Of a DNA stretch of 16,979 nt, positions 1 through 6,804 are shown in pieces (within the stretch, counting starts at the first letter, position 1; each line of letters opens with the position of its first letter). The stretch comes from JBHIFE01 sp046760985 (GTDB taxonomy: Bacteria; Chloroflexota; Dehalococcoidia; Dehalococcoidales; RBG-16-60-22). The position numbers and the translations under genes are program-made. The DNA lies in the NCBI GenBank assembly GCA_046760985.1, contig JBHIFE010000022.1, forward strand, positions 1 to 16,979. The letters are read 5' to 3'. The notes beneath the pieces were generated by a model. The model was not told the DNA's origin. It made no database searches and worked only from the letters and a program-made list of their open reading frames with translations.

Positions 1-55
1 TTAGAGCGCCTGCTTTACACGCAGGAGGTCAGAGGTTCAAGTCCTCTACCGCCCA
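1..55 (+). tRNA. tRNA-Val (UAC), 3' part, cut by the window edge
   Basis: The anticodon stem pairs 9-13 with 21-25 around the 7-base loop TTTACAC, which puts anticodon TAC (Val) at 16-18. The T arm pairs 31-35 with 43-47 around TTCAAGT. The 3' acceptor strand ACCGCCC occupies 48-54 with discriminator A55. CCA is not encoded. The 5' acceptor strand and most of the D arm lie before the window. An integrase gene follows about 100 bases downstream, so this tRNA 3' end is a plausible attachment site. I found no second copy of its 3' end in the window. Confidence 0.93.
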
Positions 56-161
56 TTTTAGATAGGGAAAGACAATTCGTGATCACTTGCATAAAGCAGC
101 AGGTTAAATAGGATGTAAAGCTATTTTAGACCAATTGCACCGGGCGGGCTCCCCAAAATGA

Positions 162-1130
162 ATGGTGCAGGCACAAACGAGCTTAGAATGGCTACTAGCA
201 GGGTTCAAATATGACCTTGAGTCGACTACCAGACCTAAAACGGTCAAGTATTATTGCGGAGAAATTTCCCGTTTCTTGCAGTGGGTAGATGCCGCTGGAG
301 TTCCTTCAGATATCCGCCTCTTAACTAAGCACCACATTCAGGCATTTTTTCACCATCTTATTACTATTGGAGGTGATGGCTCGGTAAACGAGCCGGTAGC
401 AATAGAGCGTCTTCGTTGGCCGTACTACCGGGCACTACGCCGGTTCTTTGGGTGGGCTGTAAACGAAGGCTACTTGCAGAACAGCCCAATGGAAGATATA
501 AAACTGAAAGCTCCTCAGCTTACACCCATTGAGCCATATCGTCCAGAGCATATCAGTCGTATTCTCAAAGCTCTGGATTACGACTCGCAGATTGCCAAAA
601 CTCAACGCCAGAAAATGTTGTCGGCCCGGAATAGAGCTGTCTTTCTGCTATTTCTAGAAAGTGGTCTCAGACTGGAGGAACTGGCAAGGCTACGGTTGGA
701 GGACATTGATCTAGGAAGGCGAAGAGTTGTCATACGACACGGGAAGATGGGGAAGTCCAGGCTAAGCGGCTTCGGTCCACAGACCAGGAAAGCGCTGTGG
801 AAATATCTTAGCCTACGCCCACAACAAATAAACCATGATGCCCTCTGGATAACTGAAGAAGGCGCTCCCTTGACGATCGGTGGTGTGCAAATGATCATAC
901 GCCGTCTAAAGAAAGATGCTGGATTGCAGCATGTGAAGGGTTCAGTCCACAAGTTGCGCCACACCTTTGCCACTACCTATCTGAGGCATACCTGTGATAT
1001 GAAAGGATGTCGGCTCTTACTGGGGCATTCCACCTTGGCTATGACGGAGCGTTACACCCAGTTTATTGAGGTCGAGGACGCTCTAAAAGCCTACGATGAG
1101 AAAGGCCCCCTAGACTGGATCAAAGGCTAA
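162..1130 (+). CDS. Tyrosine recombinase / integrase (XerC/D-like)
   Basis: A 322-residue site-specific recombinase of the lambda integrase (tyrosine recombinase) family. Residues 5-115 form the SAM-like N-terminal core-binding domain and about 125-315 the catalytic domain. The catalytic set is visible: Arg170 in SGLRLEEL, a beta-hairpin Lys (195 or 198, in HGKMGKSR), His263 and Arg266 in HKLRHTF, His289 in LLGHS, and the nucleophile Tyr298 in ERYTQF. Length and residues argue for an intact enzyme. No clear Shine-Dalgarno precedes the ATG; GTG at 165 is an alternative start. Its position just after a tRNA gene suggests it integrates an element into that tRNA. A direct role in chromosome dimer resolution is less likely but not excluded. 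Confidence 0.93.
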   Translation: MVQAQTSLEWLLAGFKYDLESTTRPKTVKYYCGEISRFLQWVDAAGVPSDIRLLTKHHIQAFFHHLITIGGDGSVNEPVAIERLRWPYYRALRRFFGWAVNEGYLQNSPMEDIKLKAPQLTPIEPYRPEHISRILKALDYDSQIAKTQRQKMLSARNRAVFLLFLESGLRLEELARLRLEDIDLGRRRVVIRHGKMGKSRLSGFGPQTRKALWKYLSLRPQQINHDALWITEEGAPLTIGGVQMIIRRLKKDAGLQHVKGSVHKLRHTFATTYLRHTCDMKGCRLLLGHSTLAMTERYTQFIEVEDALKAYDEKGPLDWIKG

Positions 1131-1215
1131 CTCCGTATTGCATCACCCATGTGCCTTCACTTCTCTAAAGCTATGGCCGCTACTGTCGAAAGCAAGATAA
1201 GACTGATATTGAGCA

Positions 1216-1971
1216 CTACAAATCTGGCCGCATAATCTCATCGATCCTATCAACTGCTTTCCTTAAAGTATCTTCACCCAGATGTTCGTCCTTTGGGTAT
1301 CTCTGCGTCCAATCGTCGAGAACCTCCTTGGCGGTTTTGCCTGCCTTAATTTGTTCCCAAAAGCTCAGATCACGAAGAAACACATTGTCTAGAGGCCTTT
1401 TATGGGGTGCCTTACTCATCCCTGACAGGCGTAGAATAACTTCAGCCCTTATCCACACTTCTAACCAATCCTTTCGCGTGGTGGCCTCATCTATGCCAGC
1501 AACTAAGGCTATATATTTGGTTCCATCCTCATCTTCATCTACAGGAAGGAGAATAAGCTGAAGTGCTGGTCCAACCCCTAGTGAGCCTCTGGCGCCTAAG
1601 ATATAGGCTTTAACTTGGGCGACTACCTCTTCAGGCAGGTCAAACTTCCGTATTAGGCCCATAGCATAATGGTCAAGCGGCACCTCTGAGTAGTAATTCA
1701 CCCTGCTCGGTTCACCGGAATAAGAAAAAGACTCGAGAAGCTCAAGAAGTTCTTTGGGGAAGTGCCAATAACAGAGTGGCTTAGGTCTATGGTGTTCCTT
1801 TGTGTTTTCCGCGTGATGCCTTTTGTACCATTTATCCATTTTCTGAATGGAACTAAACCCTTCGGCAGGTATTCCCAGCTTTGACCGTATTGTGCGTACC
1901 TCCCCATTGAAGATCGGACTATGTGAGATAACCAGGGCTTTCCTTCTCTTCTGATAAGAGGAGCTCTTCAT
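1216..1971 (-). CDS. Unknown protein, 251 aa, next to integrase
   Basis: I do not recognise the family. The start is set at ATG 1971, not the upstream ATG at 2001, because a GGAGGTG Shine-Dalgarno lies at 1979-1985, seven bases upstream of it. The protein is soluble and mixed charged, with a Lys/Arg/His-rich N-terminal third. The middle has an acidic loop (VDEDEDGTKY) between hydrophobic beta-like segments. A helical C-terminus (FWEQIKAGKTAKEVLDDW, then DTLRKAVDRIDEI) could be a small helix-turn-helix, which is only inference. It is convergent with the integrase (85 bases between stops) and divergent from the small gene at 2072. It is probable cargo of the tRNA-associated element, with no nuclease, methylase or toxin motif that I can see. 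Confidence 0.75.
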   Translation of the reverse strand: MKSSSYQKRRKALVISHSPIFNGEVRTIRSKLGIPAEGFSSIQKMDKWYKRHHAENTKEHHRPKPLCYWHFPKELLELLESFSYSGEPSRVNYYSEVPLDHYAMGLIRKFDLPEEVVAQVKAYILGARGSLGVGPALQLILLPVDEDEDGTKYIALVAGIDEATTRKDWLEVWIRAEVILRLSGMSKAPHKRPLDNVFLRDLSFWEQIKAGKTAKEVLDDWTQRYPKDEHLGEDTLRKAVDRIDEIMRPDL

Positions 1972-2071
1972 TCTTGTCACCTCCACGGAATTTTGGCACA
2001 CACCTATTTTTCCTGTCCATCAACTCAATCCTATCTTATCATTTATATATAGCAAACGTAAGACCACCACC

Positions 2072-2356
2072 ATGCAATCTCGTAACTTAAGTCAAGACAT
2101 ATTTTCGAAGAAAACGCTTAATCCGTGCACCGACAGCGAGCATGGTCAATTAACCGTGCAGGAAGCCGGTCGATTTGGTGGGCTAGCTACCTTAAGGCGT
2201 CACGGTATTGACCATTACCGCAGGGCTGGAAGAAAAGGACAGGCCAAACTAGCTGCCCGGTTTGGAAAAGCGCAACGCCGTCGTTGGGGAGCCATGGGTG
2301 GCAGACCCAAGAGGGTAAGATTCACCAACATGGGGGAGAAAAAACAATGCAGATGA
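2072..2356 (+). CDS. Small basic Gly/Arg-rich protein with KGG-like repeats
   Basis: A 94-residue, strongly basic protein. From residue 31 it carries degenerate repeats: EAGRFGGLATLRRHG, then RAGRKGQAKLAARFG, then RRWGAMGGRPKR. The G(R/K)xGG pattern with a following Arg/Lys-rich helix resembles the KGG (general stress / conidiation-like) repeats found in many short bacterial proteins. That assignment is by eye and only moderate. The basic charge would suit nucleic-acid binding. There is no Shine-Dalgarno before the ATG; an AT-rich TATATATA tract lies about 20 bases upstream, so a short or absent leader is possible. It sits between the unknown minus-strand gene and the integrase fragment, inside the accessory region. 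Confidence 0.55.
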   Translation: MQSRNLSQDIFSKKTLNPCTDSEHGQLTVQEAGRFGGLATLRRHGIDHYRRAGRKGQAKLAARFGKAQRRRWGAMGGRPKRVRFTNMGEKKQCR

Positions 2357-2449
2357 AAGGGGGTACGGGAGTCCGCCCGGTCATCCGGCCTTCTCTCCCC
2401 CACCCATTATAACACGGTCAGCCAACAGCGAAGGAATAACGAATTAGTC

Positions 2450-2830
2450 TTGTTAAAAGCATACCTCGAACCAGTCGAAGTAGAACAGCTTGAGAACGCA
2501 ACAATATACCTGAGAGACAAGCTCCTTATCAGGCTGCTGTTTCACCTTGGCTGCCGCATCTCTGAGGCTCTGGCTATTAGTGTAGGCGATATTGATTTCA
2601 ACCAAGGCATAGTGACTATTGAGCACCTGAAGAGGAGAATCAGACTCTCCTGCCCCCAGTGCAGTACCAGGTTGAGTAGAACTGCTAAATTTTGCCCGGG
2701 CTGTGGCGGTAAGGTAGAAAAAGCAGTGGCCGAAGAAAGGGGGCATCGCCGCAAGCGGACTTTACCGACCGGCTGGCGCTATTGTCGCTCACACCTAGCG
2801 TGCACGCTAGAATTGAGGCTGGGGAGATAG
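2450..2830 (+). pseudogene. Truncated tyrosine recombinase with inserted zinc ribbon
   Basis: Residues 5-60 match the start of a tyrosine recombinase catalytic domain: EPVEVEQL, then the first catalytic Arg at 36 in HLGCRISEAL, then VGDIDFNQG. A CxxC-x10-CxxC zinc ribbon follows (Cys68, 71, 82, 85) with the linker EKAVAEE. Such ribbon-bearing Xer-like proteins are, to my recollection, common in Dehalococcoidia. Homology stops abruptly after RKRTLP at residue 106. The remaining 20 residues are out-of-frame sequence, and the HxxR, His and Tyr motifs are absent. The TTG start has no Shine-Dalgarno. The break coincides with the start of ParB-like sequence in another frame, so this is the left side of a deletion junction near 2760-2770. 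It is presumed inactive. Confidence 0.8.
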
Positions 2831-3414
2831 GTCCTTATGAGGCTGTCAGGATTGCTGCCCTGCCCGCTCACCAGCAGGAAGCCGTGGCCAAAGCCATGTC
2901 TTCAGGTATAATCGGCGGCCGCATGATGGAAAAGCTGGTAAAGATGTCCCGGGCAAGCCCGGGAAGACCGTTGACGAACATCATCAACGAGCTTCACTTC
3001 ATGGATTCAAGGAGAACGAAACTCAGTAAGGTTGTAACTCGTGAGAAGTCCGGATTCGCCTATGAATATGATTTCGGCGATAGCTGGGAGCATCAGATTC
3101 TGGTGGAGAAAATTCTACCTCCCGAGCCGGGAGGTCAGTACCCCGTCTGTCTAGCTGGTAAACGAGCCTGCCCGCCGGAGGACTGTGGCGGAATCTGGGG
3201 TTACGACGAGCTGCTTGAGACCATCCGCGACCCGCTGCATGAGGAGTACGAGAGCATGATGGAGTGGCTCGGTGGCTCATTCGACCCGGAAGAATTTGAC
3301 GATGACCTGGTAAATCGGCTATTACGGCGCTCTCACCAGGCAAAAAGACCCAGGCGTGCCAATGTCCCCGCAGTATTCCGCCAGGCGTTTGAATCCAAAG
3401 ATAAAAAGCGATAA
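2782..3414 (+). pseudogene. Chimeric frame: ParB-like segment joined to half of a pRiA4b ORF-3-like protein
   Basis: The frame is open from before 2761 and a TTG at 2782 is the first possible start, without a Shine-Dalgarno. Residues 1-65 resemble the helical region of ParB/KorB proteins (LTPSVHARIEAGEIGPYEA, IAALPAHQQEAVAKAM, IIGGRMMEKLVKM) but lack the N-terminal nuclease/CTPase-type domain. From about residue 73 to 185 the sequence is the C-terminal half of a plasmid pRiA4b ORF-3-like protein (PF07929): YEYDFGDSWEH, ILPPEPGG, YPVCLAGKRACPPEDCGG, and GSFDPEEFD. The usual N-terminal half of that domain is missing. Two deletions in series explain it best. Whether the joined frame is translated is unknown. 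Confidence 0.72.
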
Positions 3415-3449
3415 CCTTGAAAGGCGAATATTTAGCTGGTAGTCTCGAG

Positions 3450-3617
3450 ATGAGCAAGAGAAAAAAGCAAAGACAGAAAGGAAAATTGCCGGTTGTTACC
3501 GTGGCTTACTACGGCCCGGATGACAAGACAGCCACCAAGGTGGCGGTAGTGCCGTATGCTGTGCATATACCCGGACAACTCATTGAAAGAAAAATATTCC
3601 TATTCATGCTACCTTGA
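3450..3617 (+). pseudogene. Small Lys-rich protein, probably C-terminally truncated
   Basis: From ATG 3450 (MSKRKKQRQKGKLPVV) the frame encodes 55 residues. After a basic N-terminus comes VTVAYYGPDDKTATKVAVV, which reads like the first strands of a longer conserved protein. I have an impression, not verified, of such proteins beside pRiA4b ORF-3 genes in Chloroflexi. The last 20 residues (HIPGQLIERKIFLFMLP) look unrelated and end early, so truncation or frameshift is likely. An in-frame TTG at 3417 gives a longer form. It starts 33 bases after the chimeric frame and would be cotranscribed with it. Confidence 0.45.
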
Positions 3618-3650
3618 CTTCCCTTATCTAGCAGGTTTAGACTGCAAGAA

Positions 3651-3755
3651 ATGGTTTCACTGCTCAAAATCATAGAAAAAATGACAGCCGAGAACAATGT
3701 TGCAGGCTTACTGAAGGTCCTGAACAAAAGTAACAAAGGAGGAGAAAATGGCTAA
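3651..3755 (+). CDS. Possible 34-residue ORF overlapping the next gene
   Basis: The ATG at 3651 opens a short amphipathic frame (MVSLLKIIEKMTAENNVAGL and on) that stops inside ATGGCTAA, overlapping the start of the DUF7662-like gene. Its own start has no Shine-Dalgarno. It lies in the same frame as the truncated small protein that ends at 3617, so it could be the tail of that broken gene or another relic. The strong ribosome binding site of the following gene lies within it, so part of the apparent coding bias is shared with that signal. Confidence 0.22.
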   Translation: MVSLLKIIEKMTAENNVAGLLKVLNKSNKGGENG

Positions 3756-4272
3756 ATATGACCCTTTGCGAGAATACTTGAGGAAACAACCCATGACAAC
3801 TACACAGGTTGTTCTTTCCTTCCAGCAGATTGAGAAAATCATCGGACAAAGCATGGAACCCGCAGCACGCAAATGGCTGAGGGCATGGGATAATACCCCA
3901 AGTGCTCCGAGACAAGACAGTTGGCTTGATGTGGGCTGGGAGGTGACAATGGCAGACCTGAATACTGAAAAGGTAAGGTTCCAACGAATAAAACAGAAAG
4001 CGAGGCAATCAGAGAGGGGGATAGCACCTCCATCACCAACAAAATTCTCTACCCCATGCAGATATTGCGATGCTACAGGTATCGACCCTGACCCTCTGCA
4101 ACGAGTTTGTTATGCTTGTCAGGGGAAAAAGCAGCATGAACTTGAAGGTAGCCGGGGTGACTATAGAGTTTGTGTGACTTGTGGAGGGAGTGGCAGAGAC
4201 CCGGATATAATTGTGCGCTTAAAACCATGCAGAATCTGTCATGGATCTGGCTTGGAAAGCAAGAATGAGTAG
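3748..4272 (+). CDS. DUF7662-like domain fused to DnaJ-type Cys-rich zinc domain
   Basis: A 174-residue protein with an excellent ribosome binding site (AAAGGAGGAGAAA directly before the ATG). Residues 1-80 (KYDPLREYL, LSFQQIEKIIG, ARKWLRAW, SWLDVGWEV, KVRFQR) match the pattern of the DUF7662 family, a short domain common in mobile and defence-rich regions, whose function I do not know. Residues 104-168 carry four CxxC motifs, mostly of the CxxCxGxG type used by DnaJ to bind two zinc ions: CRYCDATG, CYACQGKK, CVTCGGSG, CRICHGSG. No J domain or substrate-binding domain is present. I read it as a two-domain protein: an unknown domain plus a zinc-binding protein-interaction tail. The pairing is unusual; the domain call for the N-terminus is from memory. 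Confidence 0.72.
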   Translation: MAKYDPLREYLRKQPMTTTQVVLSFQQIEKIIGQSMEPAARKWLRAWDNTPSAPRQDSWLDVGWEVTMADLNTEKVRFQRIKQKARQSERGIAPPSPTKFSTPCRYCDATGIDPDPLQRVCYACQGKKQHELEGSRGDYRVCVTCGGSGRDPDIIVRLKPCRICHGSGLESKNE

Positions 4273-4299
4273 AATTCGGGATGAAACCCGATTGGTTTT
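4273..4299 (+). terminator. Weak candidate terminator after the zinc-domain gene
   Basis: Right after the stop, AATTCGGG and CCCGATT can pair (CGGG/CCCG plus AAT/ATT with one bulged T) around the loop ATGAAA, followed by GGTTTTCTTG. The stem is short and the T tract interrupted, so termination would be weak. Confidence 0.28.
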
Positions 4300-4370
4300 C
4301 TTGATGCCAAGAAGGCGAGGTAAACGAAGAGTAGCTACTGAAAAATGATTCTCTGAAACGGAGGTGCTTT

Positions 4371-5000
4371 ATGGGTGTTTTTGATAGGTTCAAGAAAAAG
4401 TGGCCACCAACGCAGGATACTGACCCTAAATACGCTATCTCAATTATTTCTGGGCATTATGAGATGCGACCACCTGATATTAACATTTGGTGTATTGGTA
4501 GCGATTACAAACCTTGCGTGGTAGTTGTTCCGCTATCAGCTTGGGAGCGGATGAACTCAATAATTACTTTGACTTCGCCAGAGCAGTGGGCTAGGTTGAG
4601 TTCACCAAATTTTGGACATTCGCAGGAACAAAAATTGATAATTTCGGTCACAGACACTGAAACTGGAGTGGAATCTTCCCACGAGGAAACAACAATGGCC
4701 AATTGTGGCTTTAAAAACCTCTATACGGATACTCCCATTTTTTTACCAGTCTTAATGTCTGTTACAATTTTCAACAGTTATCTTATTCCATTGGACCATT
4801 ATTTGAGAAACCACTCAACCCCACCAAAAACTTTAGCACAGGGTTTGCTTCAGAATGTTGAATTCATAGAAAGCGATGAATCTCTTTCCATCCCTTTAAT
4901 TAGGAGGTCAAAAAATCTAAGAAGGTGTGACAAATACTCAAGATTCCCAAATGGTCACAAGATAGAGATATTTGAGACATACAATATCAGTAGTGGGTAG
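4371..5000 (+). CDS. Unknown protein, 209 aa
   Basis: I do not recognise it. The start is supported by a GGAGGT motif (in ACGGAGGTGCTTT) just before ATG 4371. The N-terminus (MGVFDRFKKKW) is basic and amphipathic. Beta-rich segments follow: YAISIISGHYEM, NIWCIGSDYKPCVVVVPL, KLIISVTDTETG. A more helical C-terminal half contains FLPVLMSVTIFNSYLIPLDHY, too short and too polar for a confident membrane helix. It is AT-richer than the catabolic genes to the right. It lies 98 bases behind the zinc-domain gene on the same strand, probably in the same transcription unit, and is the last complete gene of the accessory region. Confidence 0.65.
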   Translation: MGVFDRFKKKWPPTQDTDPKYAISIISGHYEMRPPDINIWCIGSDYKPCVVVVPLSAWERMNSIITLTSPEQWARLSSPNFGHSQEQKLIISVTDTETGVESSHEETTMANCGFKNLYTDTPIFLPVLMSVTIFNSYLIPLDHYLRNHSTPPKTLAQGLLQNVEFIESDESLSIPLIRRSKNLRRCDKYSRFPNGHKIEIFETYNISSG

Positions 5001-5012
5001 ATTATTGAATAA

Positions 5013-5041
5013 GGCGCAGCGGAAAGAGGCGCCGCTACGCC
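5013..5041. other. GC-rich hairpin after the accessory genes
   Basis: GGCGCAGCGG and CCGCTACGCC form a 10-base stem with one mismatch and a 9-base loop (AAAGAGGCG), 12 bases after the last accessory stop codon. No T tract follows, so it is not a standard intrinsic terminator. It may act as an mRNA 3' end or be a relic. Confidence 0.4.
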
Positions 5042-5153
5042 AACTATTAAAGGTAGAAAATCGTTAGTCTACATCAAGAACCGCCTCATTTTTGATTACA
5101 GGGTCTCTTCCACTAGCGTAACGCAGTTATGATTTTGTAGAGAGAAATGGAAT

Positions 5154-5233
5154 TGAACAGAAATGACTTTTGTTCACAGGGGTGACAAAATAAGCTTTTG
5201 TGACCTCTGCTGAACAAAACAGACTTTTGTTTA
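5154..5233. repeat. Three tandem inverted repeats, core ACAAAA-N5-TTTTGT
   Basis: Three similar dyads lie in a row. 5154-5176 is TGAACA(g)AAA / TTTTGTTCA. 5181-5205 is GGTGACAAAA / TTTTGTGACC around TAAGC. 5211-5233 is TGAACAAAA / TTTTGTTTA around CAGAC. Their centres are 28-29 bases apart. The regular spacing and shared sequence suggest multiple binding sites for one dimeric protein (operator cluster, iterons, or recombinase arm sites). The tract from 5001 to 5456 otherwise holds only a hairpin and a short coding-like remnant. Confidence 0.6.
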
Positions 5234-5273
5234 GCCGGACTGCTGAAAGGTTAACACTTAGGGTTTTCGGTGA

Positions 5274-5441
5274 GCATCAGGTAAATGGCACTATCTTGAA
5301 GTTACGCCAACGGTGAAACCGAAACGAGAAACGAGCATCTCTGGACTCCCCGGTGTATATAAGATATTTTGGAAATGTTCCAATGCAGGTGGGGCTGACT
5401 TCTACAAGAGCAGGAAAGTGAAGCGTCTGAAATCTTTCTAA
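5274..5441 (+). pseudogene. Short coding-like remnant, about 55 codons
   Basis: Between a TGA at 5271 and a TAA at 5439 the plus strand is open and reads like protein: GKWHYLEVTPTVKPKRETS, then ISGLPGVYKIFWKCSNAG, then GADFYKSRKVKRL. It has no ATG or TTG start, and the only GTG is internal. I do not recognise the family. It is probably the C-terminal end of a gene whose front was lost. It ends 15 bases before the convergent hydrolase gene. Confidence 0.35.
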
Positions 5442-5456
5442 ATACCATTTTCTGCA

Positions 5457-6530
5457 CTAGACGAAAGTTAGCATTCGCTTTGGATTCTCAACTAATATGG
5501 TATGAATCTGCTTTTCTGACATACCTTTTTCACGCATTAATGGTACTACATTTTGCAGAATGTGGGCATACCCAGAACCCCCATAATGCCAGAGACGGTG
5601 TTTCTGGCAAATATCATGTGATATCAGGATTTGGTTCAAGAACCCCTCGTTAATGAGAGCCACGATTTGATTGATACGCCCGTCGTCATTGGGCAGGTCT
5701 ACCTTTATAGGATTCTCTTCTGATAAGACCATGCGCTGGCAGAAATATCCTTCCCAATTGAACAAATCAAATTCAAGGTAGCAGCCAGTTTTTGCCAGTT
5801 CAGCCTGTCTATCATGGTCGGAAATAGTGCGGTCAACGTGGCTCATAACCACACGGCTAATATCAGCTCCGGCTTTGTCTAGCACTTCGATAGCCTCAAA
5901 TGGAGAACCTGGGCTATAGCCGGGGTGTATGTTTATCGGTGCCCCCGTTTCATTTTGAGCAAACGCAGCAGCACGCAGAACTACTTTGTCACTATCACTC
6001 ATTGGCCATGACATGCCGAGTTCCCCAATGATACCCGAATGTATACCGGTGTTTCCGACACCCACCGTCACATCACGGATAATTTCCTTGGCTATGATTT
6101 CCTCTGTTAGCTTCATACCGGTGGGACGTGTGCCTTCAACATAGTAGCCGGCACCCATAATGATATTGAGTCCCGTTTCTCGAGAGATACGCGTCAAAGC
6201 TAAAGGGTCCCTGCCAAGTCCGATATTAGTCACGTCAACAACTGAATTACCACCTGCCAATTTGTAACGCCAGGCCTCCTTGATTGCAAGTTGCTCATCT
6301 AAAATGCGTATATTGTCTATATTACTGAGAGGATGATAGCGAACCCATCCTAGATTTTCTAGGGAAACTGGCTGATAAGCAAGGAACTTATGAGTAACCT
6401 CAGCAGGTTCTTTAAACCATACTGACGTATCGACAAAGAAATGCTCATGTGTGAGAGTGATACCCAATTTTTGTGGCTCAATTTGCCCTAACACCGTTTG
6501 AACATTCCCCGCTAACTTTGATTTAGCCAT
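5457..6530 (-). CDS. Phosphotriesterase-family metal hydrolase
   Basis: A 357-residue member of the PTE/amidohydrolase superfamily (COG1735 type; lactonases, phosphotriesterase-homology proteins, amide or ester hydrolases). All metal-site residues are visible: His28 and His30 in LTHEHFF, Glu170 in IIGELGMS as the bridging acid (Glu instead of carboxylated Lys, as in php-type members), His202 in INIHPG, His231 in MSHVDR, and Asp306 in ISHDICQ. The C-terminal NPKRML motif is also typical. There is no signal peptide, so it is cytoplasmic. ATG 6530 follows GGGGAG by 8 bases. It is divergent from the class IV aminotransferase, and the pair recurs in decayed form at 15624-16766, so the two probably share a pathway. 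The substrate is not deducible; a lactone or N-acyl compound is a guess. Confidence 0.88.
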   Translation of the reverse strand: MAKSKLAGNVQTVLGQIEPQKLGITLTHEHFFVDTSVWFKEPAEVTHKFLAYQPVSLENLGWVRYHPLSNIDNIRILDEQLAIKEAWRYKLAGGNSVVDVTNIGLGRDPLALTRISRETGLNIIMGAGYYVEGTRPTGMKLTEEIIAKEIIRDVTVGVGNTGIHSGIIGELGMSWPMSDSDKVVLRAAAFAQNETGAPINIHPGYSPGSPFEAIEVLDKAGADISRVVMSHVDRTISDHDRQAELAKTGCYLEFDLFNWEGYFCQRMVLSEENPIKVDLPNDDGRINQIVALINEGFLNQILISHDICQKHRLWHYGGSGYAHILQNVVPLMREKGMSEKQIHTILVENPKRMLTFV

Positions 6531-6804
6531 CCTCTTAACTCCCCTTACTTATTTGTTTTGTATTTTTGGAATTGCCTGGCTCTGGCTCAGATGTGGCAAA
6601 GGCAAATGATCAAAACCATACGCCGTAATGGAAACGAAATTAAATGGATTGCCAATGTTATCCTTCGTGCACCCTAATGCTCATTAATTATATTCCATAA
6701 TATAGACAAACGATAATGCATTGACAAGCTCCCAAAAGTATTATAAGCTGGAGCGCTCGTATACTCCGTATGATATTAATCAGAAACAGGGAAAGGAGCG
6801 CATG
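6531..6804. promoter_or_regulatory. Divergent intergenic region between hydrolase and aminotransferase
   Basis: This region must carry both promoters. On the plus strand TTGACA at 6721-6726 and TATAAG at 6742-6747 are 15 bases apart, a somewhat tight sigma70-like pair, about 55 bases before the aminotransferase start. On the minus strand TATAAT lies at 6687-6692 without a convincing -35, inside an AT-rich imperfect dyad (ATATT-ATGG-AATAT on the minus strand). A shared operator there is possible but speculative. Confidence 0.35.

Noticed and set aside
1..5456. Second copy of the tRNA-Val 3' end as attR
   Set aside because: I looked for a repeat of GTTCAAGTCCTCTACCGCCC and near variants in the accessory region and beyond and saw none.
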